Assembly (NCBI GenBank): GCA_009663005.1
Contig: CM018908.1
Location: 8,222,258 to 8,232,494 of the forward strand
Direction: 5' to 3'
Length of the DNA: 10,237 nucleotides
Origin: Actinidia chinensis
Taxonomy: Eukaryota; Streptophyta; Magnoliopsida; Ericales; Actinidiaceae
The notes beneath the pieces were generated by a model. The model saw nothing but the letters and a program-made list of their open reading frames with translations. It was not told the origin of the DNA and ran no database searches. Each line of letters starts with the position of its first letter. Position 1 is the first letter of the stretch. Positions 1 through 7,579 of the stretch are shown here, piece by piece. A program made the translations under genes and the position numbers.

Positions 1-60
1 ATTTTTTATACTTAAAATCTAAGTGTGTTTAAAATTAAAACATAATTTTTTTTAAAAACG

Positions 61-660
61 TTAACCTGGTCCGTTCGGGTCACCTGACGCGTGGTTCAAC
101 AGATCGTCGGGTTCGGGTGCCAGATGTTTAACAGGTAATGCCGGCCGTGAATTGACGGGTGACAAGGTTTTGTGACCGGGGTGTATTGTTGAGCGGCTGT
201 ACCGTGGGATGGGGGGTGGGGTGTGTACCATTGTGGTGCTTCGGGCACTTATGAAGCGGAGGGCGTTTCAGAAAACAGGGCTACCGCCGACCAATCCTCA
301 GGGTTTTTATAAAACCATTAATGGCCGTGGGCCGAGCGCGAAGCAAAGCATGCCTCCCGTACCGGTACTAGACTGTGGGGGGACTTTCAGTGGAAGTGCA
401 TATTGTTGGACTTTTTGTTTTTATGTAAATGGTTGTTCTGACAGGCCAATTCGTAAATCGTTAAACCCAACCACCAAACAAACAAAGATAGCAACGCTGC
501 GGTGTTTGCGCAAAGTAATCACTCTCACCTGCACATGTATGTCCAAGCCTGCCATTACCCTGCCGCCACACACTTTGGTCTTTGGTTGCCCTTCTCTGGA
601 GGTAAGGAGCGGTCTATCGGTATACTACACAGGCCTAATGTAGAGAAGGAGTATGCCTAC
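61..660. other. GC-rich block without a recognisable gene
   Basis: This stretch begins abruptly after about 60 bases of AT-rich DNA. It contains GGGTCACC- and GGTTCGGG-like words of the kind common in dispersed plant repeats. An open frame of 144 codons (209-643, plus strand) crosses it, but the translation has no domain, no repeat and no resemblance to a family I know, so I treat it as chance in GC-rich DNA. A TATAAAA word at 308-314 could be a promoter of a decayed retroelement, but nothing else supports that. Most likely old repeat-derived sequence; the exact class is not determined. Confidence 0.3.
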
Positions 661-1180
661 TAGAGCAGTTGGTGGGGGTCACAAACTCGGCCGGTGCAGG
701 GCACGGCGGGCGGACGGCCGGCACGAAAAACAGCCGCACGAACAACGCTATGTTGTAGCTCCGAAACGGATAAAAGGTGATAGTTTGTCAGCACATGCGA
801 CTGCAACCTAGCAAAACCGGACGGATCATGAAAAAAGATGGCGGGCACGCAACGGCACGAGGCAAGAAAATGGCAGATAGCACCGGCATGGAATCGAGAG
901 TTGCCTCACACGACACAACATGGCACGGCAAAAGCGAAAGAGAGGGGGAGAGAGAATAAAACGTATCAAGAGCCCGGATGCAGTACGCACGGGCATGACA
1001 CGATATTTGGATGTTGGTTTCTTGATACACGGCAGAGACAACTTCTCGCGACACGGCGCAAACGAAAAAAAACAAGAGGACTTAAGACACAGAAACACGG
1101 CACAGGCATACACAATGTGTAATACAGAGCAAAAAGCTGGGGACGAACAAGGAAAGCAAACTGCAGTATTTGCCTGACAC
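661..1180. repeat. Degenerate CACG/GGCACGG-rich repeat block
   Basis: Short words such as GGCACGG, GGCACGA, CACGACAC and GACACGAT recur at irregular spacing, mixed with purine-rich sequence. The same words occur more densely at 2081-2470 on the same strand, which suggests the two blocks are copies or arms of one repeat family separated by AT-rich DNA. Several overlapping open frames on both strands (60 to 95 codons) run through it, but they are mutually incompatible and low in complexity. I assign no function. Confidence 0.4.
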
Positions 1181-1199
1181 GACCAAGAAGAGACGTGAT

Positions 1200-2060
1200 A
1201 AGGAGACCGAATGATTAATTATTAAATAAATTAAATAAAATATGAATAATTAAACTGGGTCTCTACATGTCATGTAAATTTTTTTGTAAATTTTCACACG
1301 AAAACATAAAATGAAGTCAACAATACATCATGGTAGTGGACTGTCCTATGTCTATTGCTGTAAATAAAGAAAGAATAATCAATTAAGTATTTTTTATTCA
1401 CTAAGGACTTTTGACAACATGCCGCAATATACACTAGATTGATAATGGAATTTTCCAGAATTAGGTAAACAAATTAAAGAGATAAGACAATTAATTTTGA
1501 AACACTCCATATGTTTAAAGGTGGACGGATGGGCCCTGGAGGCATATAACAAATAAATTGTTAAAAATAAACTTAATTTAAACATTAAAATAAAAAAAAT
1601 CAAAAATAAATTTTCAGTAATAAAAATAAAATAATTTTTTGATTGATAGATCAAATTAATTTTAAAATTACATAATATGTATAAAATTTGATTATATTAT
1701 GCGCTACCACACATCGCAACATAATTATGACGATTCACACCATTCCTTTTGTTTTGTATTTCACTCCTCGCCGAATTTGAATCTATCGTAGCATATTGAA
1801 AGCCTTCAGCCTACTTGTTGAATAGAACAGGTTTGGGCATAATCCCTCGAATTGCACTTTTTTCACATTTTATTTTTTTTACCTATATGAATCTAACGGT
1901 GGTGGCCTAACCCCTCGGAACTCTACAATTTTTTCACATTTTAATAGTTGGTTTGTGATATTATTAATTTGAGGATTTTCTAGATTCTAACCAAATATAC
2001 ATTATATTCTCAATGAATGTAATAACGATTTTGTCGGCATTTACAACTCCTTATAAATGT
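1200..2060. other. AT-rich intergenic spacer
   Basis: The sequence is dominated by A and T runs and has AATAAA-like words but no open frame of interest. The 86-codon minus-strand frame at 1394-1654 is hydrophobic only because the DNA is AT-rich. A small hairpin (TTTGAT, 6-nt loop, ATCAAA) lies near 1635-1655. The one ordered structure is the tandem dimer at 1820-1943, listed separately. Confidence 0.5.
1820..1943. repeat. Imperfect tandem dimer, period about 69 bp
   Basis: Two diverged copies start at 1820 and 1889. Both open with GAAT followed by an AAC-G word, continue through a TGGGCAT/TGGCCTA stretch into a CCCTCGAA/CCCTCGGAA word, and close with TTTTTTCACATTTTA. The matched words keep the same order and nearly the same spacing, so this is a local duplication and not chance similarity of AT-rich DNA. 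No coding content is seen. Confidence 0.6.
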
Positions 2061-2080
2061 AGTTTTGTGCAAAATTTTAA

Positions 2081-2470
2081 GCCGATCGACACGACACGAT
2101 TAAAAAATGACATGGCACGACCACGATTAATTAGACCGGCATGGCACGGCTGACACGAGTACATACGACTAAGTTTCGCGGCCGGCCGACACGTCATATT
2201 AGTAGCGGGCCGCACGACACAATTCACGATTAAGTAAATGGGCCAAGCACGACACGACACGTTTATAAAATGGCACTTGCACTGCACGACACGATAAAAA
2301 AATAGCACGACACGGCCGATTAAAAATGTCAGCGCACGATTAAGGCCCGTCACGACAAGGCCACGTTTAAGTAAATGGCCTTACCACGCACGGCACGAAG
2401 CACGTTGTCACGGAATAAAGTGGCCGGCACGGCACGGTGGGCACGTTTGACAACCTCTACATGGCACGGA
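2081..2470. repeat. Dispersed-repeat block of CACGAC and CGATTAA motifs
   Basis: CACGAC occurs eight times between 2090 and 2356, twice overlapping as CACGACACGAC. CGATTAA occurs five times between 2097 and 2343. The word AAGTAAATGG followed by GCC or CC appears at 2232 and 2369. The block is GC-rich and flanked by AT-rich DNA upstream. Repeats built from this CACGACACG vocabulary are widespread in plant genomes; I infer a degenerate transposon-derived or satellite-like segment. A 100-codon minus-strand frame (2051-2353) is a by-product of the motif composition. Confidence 0.55.
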
Positions 2471-2490
2471 GGGGGTTATATTGAATTCTT

Positions 2491-2690
2491 TAGGATTGCA
2501 AAGAGTGCATGGGGAAGGATACCAATGATTTAGAGTTTTAAAATAGAAAATGGAGGAGATGGCCAGGGGTTAAGGCATTTTGAGATAAAAGGAGAGAAGA
2601 GGAGAGAGTTTAAGTGTGGAGGTGTGGTTGCAAGTATGGAGGGCGAACGGGTTTGAGGTAGTCTAGCACAAATATGAATCGTATTTAGGG
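2491..2690 (+). repeat. Left arm of a diverged inverted repeat, purine-rich
   Basis: Read against the reverse complement of 4210-4404, this arm keeps several words in the same order: GGATTGCAAA then GCATGGG at its outer end (2494-2514), a GAGAGAAGAGGAGAGAG-type purine stretch, GGAGGTGTGGTTG, and GCGAAC then GGTTTGAG near 2645-2656. The PIF/Harbinger-like element at 2852-3882 lies between the arms. The outermost match is strong and the interior is diverged, partly helped by purine bias, so the full extent of the arm is uncertain. It may be the end of an older foldback element, or two independent copies of one repeat in opposite orientation. Confidence 0.4.
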
Positions 2691-2763
2691 TTGGCGAAAG
2701 CAGCTAGGATGGCATGATTAATTTTAGAGGAGCAATGGATGAAAATGGGTTTGGGTGCGAGTA

Positions 2764-2830
2764 GGGAAGGGAGGGTTTGGGGGCAAAGGGAGGGTTTGGG
2801 GGCAGAGGAAAGGGAAGGGAGGGTTGGGAG
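2764..2830 (+). repeat. G-run array with two 19-bp repeats; possible G-quadruplex
   Basis: The 17-base word GGGAGGGTTTGGGGGCA occurs at 2769-2785 and again at 2788-2804, a period of 19. At least nine runs of three or more G lie between 2764 and 2830 with loops of one to nine bases, which fits the usual pattern for a G-quadruplex on the plus strand. The array ends just before the TAA duplication of the transposon at 2852. An open frame of 154 codons starting at 2739 reads through it but is low in complexity and crosses the transposon boundary, so it is not treated as a gene. Confidence 0.55.
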
Positions 2831-3002
2831 AAGGGTTGTGGGTGGCACTAACACCCTGTTTGGCAGCGGGAGTTGTTCCCGGATTTGGGAGTCTCCGGAC
2901 TTATTCTCTCCCTTCTTGTCTTCTCCATGGTTTGACATTACTTTTCCTCTTCTTGATTTGTTCTTGGACAGCCTTCAAAATCCATCCATAGCTGGACATT
3001 GG

Positions 3003-3049
3003 ACGGACAGGGGTTACCCCCGTCCGTGGCCACGCGGTGCTCGGCGTGG
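3003..3049. repeat. Two adjacent GC-rich hairpins inside the transposon
   Basis: The first hairpin pairs 3003-3013 with 3017-3027: 11-base arms with one mismatch around a TTA loop. The second pairs CCACGC (3030-3035) with GCGTGG (3044-3049) around an 8-base loop. They follow each other with two bases between. Such internal hairpins are common in miniature elements, and a role here is not known. Confidence 0.6.
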
Positions 3050-3345
3050 TGGCAAAATTACTGTTGTGCCCTCGGTCCCCTTTTGTCTGGTCGACTCGCA
3101 TTTCTTCCCACTTGACCGAGAAGATAGAAAATTTGTGGGAAGAAGACGTGGGTTGTGTGAAGAAGACAGGAGAAAATATCAAATTAGGGAAGAAACTGGA
3201 TAATTACACTAACCTCACCCTCACCATTTGTTTTTTATACATGTACCCCTCAACATTTGGTTTAATGCAAATGAACCACTCTTAACCAAAATCACACATT
3301 AAGTCCATTACACAAAAAATCACTATGCTAAGACGACGTTTTTGT

Positions 3346-3416
3346 CGAGTACATATTTTTTTGGATTAAAAAAATTAGGCTTATTTAGCGAGTACACGTT
3401 TTTTTTAATTAAATGG
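3346..3416. repeat. Short tandem repeat, period 43 bp
   Basis: CGAGTACA is found at 3346-3353 and 3389-3396. Each copy is followed by a short word, a run of seven or more T, and ATTAAA. The unit is AT-rich and lies in the AT-rich half of the 1031-bp element. It is probably slippage or local duplication. Confidence 0.4.
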
Positions 3417-4209
3417 TAAGATATTATGTTACTTACAGAAAAAAATCACAAAATAATTAAGATATTATTTTATTCTTTCTAAATTATAAAATAATATATT
3501 TAATTACTATATTTTTTTGGATAATTTAATACTTACCCAAAGAAAATAGAAATATATATTTCTAAATTTAAATATCTTAATATTTAAAAGTAGAATAGTT
3601 TCTTTTAAAAATCTAATATCATTAATATATATAGTACCTAATTAAACGAAATTATATTTTATATAATAACTAATTATGAAGTGGGGGTATTTTATTTTTT
3701 TACATCTTATCACATCATATACAACATCTAAATCCCCTTTTTCAAAAAACATTCAAACACTCACTATAAATCAAACCCTTTTTAAAAGGTGGGGCCCCCT
3801 TATTATCAATCCTCCTCATTTTAAATCCCCCTCAAATCCGCCCTCATTTTAACTCCACTAAATCATCTTTGCTGCCAAACGGTAAAGATGGAGAAGATGG
3901 GGAAGGGTGGTTGGGGTAGGGACAGACATACCAGGGACGATGAGAAAAATGTAGTTTTTTCGAATTTTTATTCCTCCTTGCATGATAAGTTGCCAATTGA
4001 CAGGATTTAGAATTTTTATTTTTGAGAAGTATAAAGAAAAAATATGTTAGTTAGCACTCCCCCAAAGCAATTCCAATATTATCTTTTATTGCTGTCCCAA
4101 TAAACTAAAATTGATATTTTTATTTTTTATTATGATGTTGCCCTTTATTTTGAAACTCTTATTAAGTACCAAAACTTTAAACTCCTAAAAAAAATTCTCT
4201 TAAAAGTTA

Positions 4210-4404
4210 TCCACTCAAACCTTCTCGCCTTGCACTTGGGCACTATCAGTTCCTCCTCCACCTCTACAACCACCACCAACCCTTTTAATTCTCTCAGTTT
4301 CCTCTTTCTACCCTTGAAAAATTTCACAGTACACAATAACGTGTCCCATTTTTCACCCTATCCTTTGCCACTCTTTATGTCCCATGCTCTTTTTGCAATC
4401 CCTA
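4210..4404 (-). repeat. Right arm of the diverged inverted repeat, pyrimidine-rich
   Basis: This is the partner of 2491-2690 in inverted orientation. The best match is CCCATGC followed by TTTGCAATCC (4381-4401), mirrored by GGATTGCAAA and GCATGGG at 2494-2514. Further inside, the CTACAACCACCACC region (about 4263-4276) and the CTCAAACCTTCTCGCC region (about 4213-4228) mirror words of the left arm in the same order. A plus-strand frame of 120 codons (4230-4592) overlaps it; its product is rich in Ser, Thr, Pro and Phe because of the pyrimidine bias, and it runs into the next transposon, so I do not call it a gene. Confidence 0.4.
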
Positions 4405-5230
4405 GTCACTTCCCAGCTACCCCGCAAACACCCCATAACTCTCTTTTGTTTGAACCCTTCGCACCCATGCACCCTAGCCCCCCCCTCACTTCCCCACCCC
4501 TACCCCTATTAGGGCATAGTTTGGCTGGTGGATTAGGAGGGGATAAACTTTTCCACCCGGATAATTTTTTTCCCCCGGCGTTTTGGCCATGACAGATATG
4601 GAGGCGGATAACCTTTTCCCCCAGCAGGTTGGATAGAGGCGGATAATTTTTAGGTGGCTTAGACCCTACCTAAAGTTATCCGGAGATAAGGGGGTGAGGG
4701 CTAAGAAAAAAATATCTAAAGAAACACACAAATTCTCATTTTTTTTTATATATATCTAAACCCCATACAATATATTATTTTCAATCAAGATATTTTACTT
4801 TTGTTTCTCTCTATATTTTAACCCTCCTATCTCACACCCTTATTCACTCATTCTAAAAAGTATCCAACAAAAATTAAAATGTATCCATCCCTCAAAAACT
4901 ATCCCCTATAATTTATCCTCCTTTAATCCCCACTCCATATCCTCCAGCCAAACGAGCCCTTATACATTCCCTTTAACTCCCCCCTATGCTCCTCCCCACC
5001 CCCCCCCACCGCCCAACCCATTAAAGTTAACCACCTGTGCTCCTCCCTCTCATTGAAACTCACCCTACAACCCTCTCGTCACCCTTCAAAATCTTAAATC
5101 CAACACTCCTTTACTCTCCACCGGCATGTTCCATTCTCTTGCGTGTATGCCACGAAACCACAAAAAGGAGAGATAGAAAGATTTCGTAGAGAAATGGCGA
5201 GGTTGGGAATTGTAGCAAGTAATAAAAACA
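4405..5230. other. Pyrimidine-rich intergenic DNA interrupted by a MITE
   Basis: Outside the element at 4512-4959, the plus strand is dominated by C and T, with runs such as nine C at about 5001-5010 and words like CTCCTCCC. The same composition on both sides of the element suggests it inserted into an existing pyrimidine-rich stretch. The 86-codon minus-strand frame at 5094-5354 has no recognisable feature. I see no gene here. Confidence 0.4.
4512..4959. mobile_element. Tourist-like MITE (PIF/Harbinger type), 448 bp
   Basis: The left end reads GGGCATAGTTTGGCTGG and the right end, reversed, reads GGGCTCGTTTGGCTGG. The ten bases GTTTGGCTGG (4519-4528; partner 4944-4953) are perfectly inverted, and the similarity continues imperfectly inward with GGATT and GGGGAT words. 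TTA precedes the element at 4509-4511 and follows it at 4960-4962, a clean three-base target duplication. The left interior has repeated GGATAA words (4542, 4558, 4604, 4641) and a hairpin pairing 4640-4657 with 4665-4682 with a few mismatches. No coding capacity is seen. Termini, duplication and size together make this the most secure call in the window. Confidence 0.8.
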
Positions 5231-5299
5231 TATTAAGACATGAATTTTTTGGCAAGGGTGGGCAGAGATTCATACGGTCGTAAAGTGCCATTAGGTGGG

Positions 5300-5410
5300 T
5301 GTATACGTAGCATCCCGGTATGCACCAATGAGTCACCAAGCCACAATATTCCAACTAAACGCCCCCCATCGCGCGCCCTCCGACTCTCTCTCTCTCGCTC
5401 TCTCTCATGT
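5300..5410 (+). promoter_or_regulatory. Putative promoter and CT-rich start region
   Basis: A CCAAT word at 5325-5329 is followed directly by TGAGTCA (5329-5335), which matches the core of the plant GCN4 motif bound by bZIP proteins. About 50 bases later comes the CT microsatellite of 5384-5406. Plant core promoters often have CT-rich tracts around the start site. No good TATA box is seen at the right distance; TATACG near 5302 is weak. Composition changes sharply from AT-rich to GC-rich here, as expected at the 5' end of a gene. The function is inferred only from position and composition, and the seven-base match could be chance. Confidence 0.3.
5384..5406 (+). repeat. (CT)n microsatellite
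   Basis: There are 23 bases of CT repeat with a single C-to-G interruption. It is typical of plant promoter and 5' leader sequence and likely variable in length between individuals. Confidence 0.8.
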
Positions 5411-6208
5411 ACGCCTCACCGATCTACGTCTACCCCAAGACCCACCCTCCACCAGATCCTCTCTCAGTCCTCTCCGCCCTCCCTCTCCACAGATCGTCCC
5501 TGCCCGATCCGTTCTGCAAGTTCTTCACACATCCCTCACTCTCCCTCCTTCTTTCACCTCCTCTCCGCCCAGCCTCCCCCTCCCCCCTCCGCCTCCTCTC
5601 TCTCTGCCCCCTCACCCACCACCATCGGGGGTCCCACTCCCAACCCGATCGCACCCTCCAAACCTTCGATTCCAGACCAAAACCTGGCCATGTTCCCCTC
5701 TGCTTTCCTCCCCTTCCGGCCCCCACCCCGTCGCCCTCACCCTCGGACTCGTCTACCCTCTGGGCAGACTCACCATCACCCTCCTCCTATTCCAGCAATC
5801 GCTCGTCGCTTGTAACCCCCTGACTCGCCGTATCGAGTCCTACCCCGCTGGGCTCGGCCTGGTCGCGCCACGGATCGGTCCTGTCGGGCCCTCCCAACCG
5901 AGTCCTCGTCCTGAGCGAACTCGCCGCCTCTACTTTCTCCGGCTCCACAACATTGGGTCAATTTTTCCTTTTCCTCGAATTTACAGTCCAAGGCCCGCAG
6001 CCCTATCTTGGTCTCGGACTTGGTCCCTCGCTCTCTGCGTTTTGGTTCGGCCGTGGCGGAGCCAGTTGGAAACTGTTTTTCCTGCAAACGAGTCTCCACT
6101 CTCCTAGAGTTCTCAATCCTGGTCTCGCCGCGAAAAACAACGAGTGGGGCGATGTGTTCGATATCCTGAAACGACCGCCTTTGGTGACGGAATTGGAATA
6201 GGGGTTTG

Positions 6209-6352
6209 ATGATTGGGGGTTTGGCGGTCGTCGTTCTCGCCCAACGCTTCGTGTTCCGCGATTCGGATTCTGAGGCGGACTTGGGCGGACCAATGGATGT
6301 GCGGATGCGGGTCGATGCGCGGAGATGTTTTCCAGTGCTTCCAGGAGTCTGA
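6209..6352 (+). other. Candidate short ORF, 47 codons, in the leader
   Basis: The frame starts at an ATG (6209) and ends at the TGA of 6350-6352. The product begins with a short hydrophobic run (residues 2-10: IGGLAVVVL), then turns acidic and Arg-rich with the words FVFRDSDSEAD. The start context is poor for plants (T at -3). The stop immediately precedes a GTAAGT word at 6353 that could be a splice donor. I do not recognise it. It could be an upstream ORF or chance. Confidence 0.15.
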
Positions 6353-6486
6353 GTAAGTTAAGGGTGTTTGGGGGCGGGCATAGGGTTTGCTTTTCGGCTA
6401 AGCGGGTTGGGAGGCTGGCTTGTGGGACTAATTCAAAGAGAATGGGAAGGCGGAGTGGCGGGATCGAGAGTGTGCCAGTAACGTGA
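6325..6486 (+). other. Candidate short ORF, 53 codons, basic and Ser-rich
   Basis: The frame starts with ATG at 6325 (G at -3, T at +4, moderate context) and stops at TGA 6484-6486. The product opens MFSSASRSLSKLR and is rich in Ser, Arg, Lys and Gly with only two or three acidic residues, the composition seen in organelle transit peptides. If it were exon 1 of a targeted protein, it would have to be spliced before the stop, for example at the GTAACG word of 6478. It overlaps the 6209 frame and crosses the 6353 donor candidate, so not all of these models can hold. No homology is claimed. Confidence 0.15.
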
Positions 6487-6552
6487 ATGGGCTTTTCCGG
6501 GGGTTCTTGTTCGGAGCGCAGATCACCGCCTTGCCTTGATGGATTCCCATTA

Positions 6553-6561
6553 AAGGTAATG
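6553..6561 (+). other. Candidate 5' splice site
   Basis: The sequence AAG/GTAATG puts the junction between 6555 and 6556. It agrees with the plant donor consensus at AG/GTAA and is followed at once by T-rich sequence. GA/GTAAGT at 6353 is the competing donor; its intronic part is a perfect consensus but its exon part is weak, and the DNA after it is still GC-rich for 200 bases. Confidence 0.4.
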
Positions 6562-6852
6562 TTGTTTTCGATTGCAATTTGGAATTCGTTTGTATGTGCT
6601 GTTACTGGCAAAAATGATTGTTATATTAGTTGCTGAATTGAAGATTCATTGTGCTTTAAGTACGTTTGTATTTGACTTAAGGATTGGTGAATTCTTGCCA
6701 CTATGTGCTTTTTACTTGTTACTTGTGTTAGGGGTTATGTTTCCTTGCTTTGTTGTAACAGTTGAGGGCTGTTTAAATTCAATTTTTTTATGTTTACGCC
6801 CAATTTGTTGAGGGATTGGGTTAGAAATGAAGAGACATCAGATTCTCTCCTG

Positions 6853-7130
6853 TTTTGGATAAAAAAGCCACTTTTGTTTTCTCATTACCAAAAGTGGTGA
6901 TATTTGGTGAGAAATGGTAAGAAACCAAATGATTGGTTGTGTGTTATTAATAATGTAATTTGCCCATCAACATAGAAGAAACATAAATCCCCTCATATCC
7001 CATCTCATATGCAATGACTTTTTCACTCATCCAAACGTGAGAAACCAAAAATCCATTTTTTTTCTTTTCAGCTAAGTGATAACGCCAATTATCTCGTTTC
7101 TTTTTCACCTGCCAATCCAAACGTACCATA
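6853..7130. repeat. Inverted-repeat-rich segment, possible MITE remnant
   Basis: A perfect 9-base hairpin pairs CCACTTTTG (6868-6876) with CAAAAGTGG (6889-6897). The right end has CCAATCCAAACGTACC (7112-7127), which reads GGTACGTTTGGATTGG on the other strand, a terminus-like word. A GTTTTGGAT at 6852-6860 could be the opposite end. TTTTTCACTCATCCAAACG (7019-7037) and TTTTTCACCTGCCAATCCAAACG (7101-7123) are related direct repeats. No target duplication was found, so both boundaries and class are uncertain. Confidence 0.3.
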
Positions 7131-7340
7131 GTTCCTAAAGTTTTGTTTATAATTTGAGTTTTCCTTAGGTTAGGAGAGTGAGTGACCTTGGCGGGACCTT
7201 GCCAATCCTATGATTTTTGCTTGTCTGTATTTCGTGCCGTGGGCGACCAGGTTGCGTCGTTTCTCTTTCTTCTTTGTGAGTGATTTGCCGAACATGCATA
7301 CTAAGGTTTTTGCATTTCTGGTTGTGCCGTGTGCGCAGCG

Positions 7341-7411
7341 TTTTTCTTTCTTTCTTTCTTTTCTTTTTCCTTTCTTTTCTTTCTTTCTTTTTTTCCCCTT
7401 TTCCCTCCCCT
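7341..7411 (+). repeat. Uninterrupted 71-nt polypyrimidine tract
   Basis: All bases from 7341 to 7411 are C or T, with a TTTC microsatellite core. Mirror-like pyrimidine tracts of this size can form triplex DNA. The next AG downstream is TTTACAG at 7435, with a CTAAT branch-like word at 7421-7425, so the tract might serve a cryptic or real 3' splice site. The branch-to-AG distance is shorter than usual, and no clear exon follows. Confidence 0.7.
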
Positions 7412-7579
7412 ATTTGGGCACTAATAACTTTACAGTTTTGGATTGGGAAGGTGTTAACAATTCACCCGTTATTAGAACGATGATTCTTTGTTCAATCTCA
7501 CTTTCTATCTTGTAACCCATTACGTTGTGTACTTCCCCTTGTTTAACCCTATTTTGGGCCCTCGTCATGTGGGAAGGTT

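Larger units (their letters stand above)
2852..3882. mobile_element. Non-autonomous PIF/Harbinger-like element, 1031 bp
   Basis: The left end carries CCCTGTTTGGCAGC (2854-2867) and the right end GCTGCCAAACGG (3871-3882). The ten-base core GTTTGGCAGC is perfectly inverted between them. The element is flanked by TAA at 2849-2851 and again at 3883-3885, matching the three-base TAA/TTA target duplication known for PIF/Harbinger and Tourist elements, whose ends often include GTTTGG. The terminal repeats are short, and the left end has two extra outer bases and one extra T. Inside, the first 370 bases are GC-rich with strong hairpins, while about 3250-3850 is very AT-rich, so a second insertion inside it is possible. 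No transposase frame is visible. A hAT-derived element is the main alternative, but no 8-bp duplication is seen. Confidence 0.6.
5411..6555 (+). other. Putative first exon or 5' leader of a plus-strand gene
   Basis: This is GC-rich, first heavily C/T (to about 5780) and then balanced with many CpG, ending before the candidate donor AAAG/GTAATG at 6556. It contrasts with T-rich DNA on the 3' side, the usual exon-to-intron change in plants. Frames of 138, 191 and 270 codons overlap in the CT-rich part, but they are Pro/Ser/Leu-rich by-products of composition and cannot all be real. More protein-like is the plus-strand open stretch 5824-6201, whose last 25 codons have varied composition. None of the translations resembles a protein I recognise. 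I favour a long untranslated leader with small upstream frames; a species-specific exon or a non-coding RNA are alternatives. Confidence 0.35.

Noticed and set aside
302..316. TATAAAA word and near-palindrome as a promoter
   Set aside because: A single TATA-like word with no supporting gene or retroelement boundary is not enough.
209..643. 144-codon plus-strand open frame in the GC-rich left block
   Set aside because: No domain or recognisable similarity, and it lies in DNA that looks repeat-derived; GC-rich DNA has few stops by chance.
2081..2470. CRISPR-like array in the CACGAC block
   Set aside because: The motifs are short, irregularly spaced and without uniform spacers, and the window is eukaryotic in character.
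61..2480. LTR retrotransposon
   Set aside because: No pair of long direct repeats, primer-binding site, polypurine tract or Gag/Pol-like frame could be recognised.
2739..3203. 154-codon plus-strand frame
   Set aside because: It begins in the G-run array and crosses the left border of the transposon, so it joins unrelated sequences.
5240..6107. 191- and 270-codon plus-strand frames in the CT-rich leader
   Set aside because: They overlap in different frames and give Pro/Ser/Leu-rich products dictated by the CT-rich composition; they start upstream of the likely transcription start.
6003..6611. 202-codon minus-strand frame over the leader
   Set aside because: It is antisense to the candidate exon, Pro/Arg/Ser-rich and shows no domain; its start lies in the T-rich intron-like DNA. 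It looks like a shadow frame.
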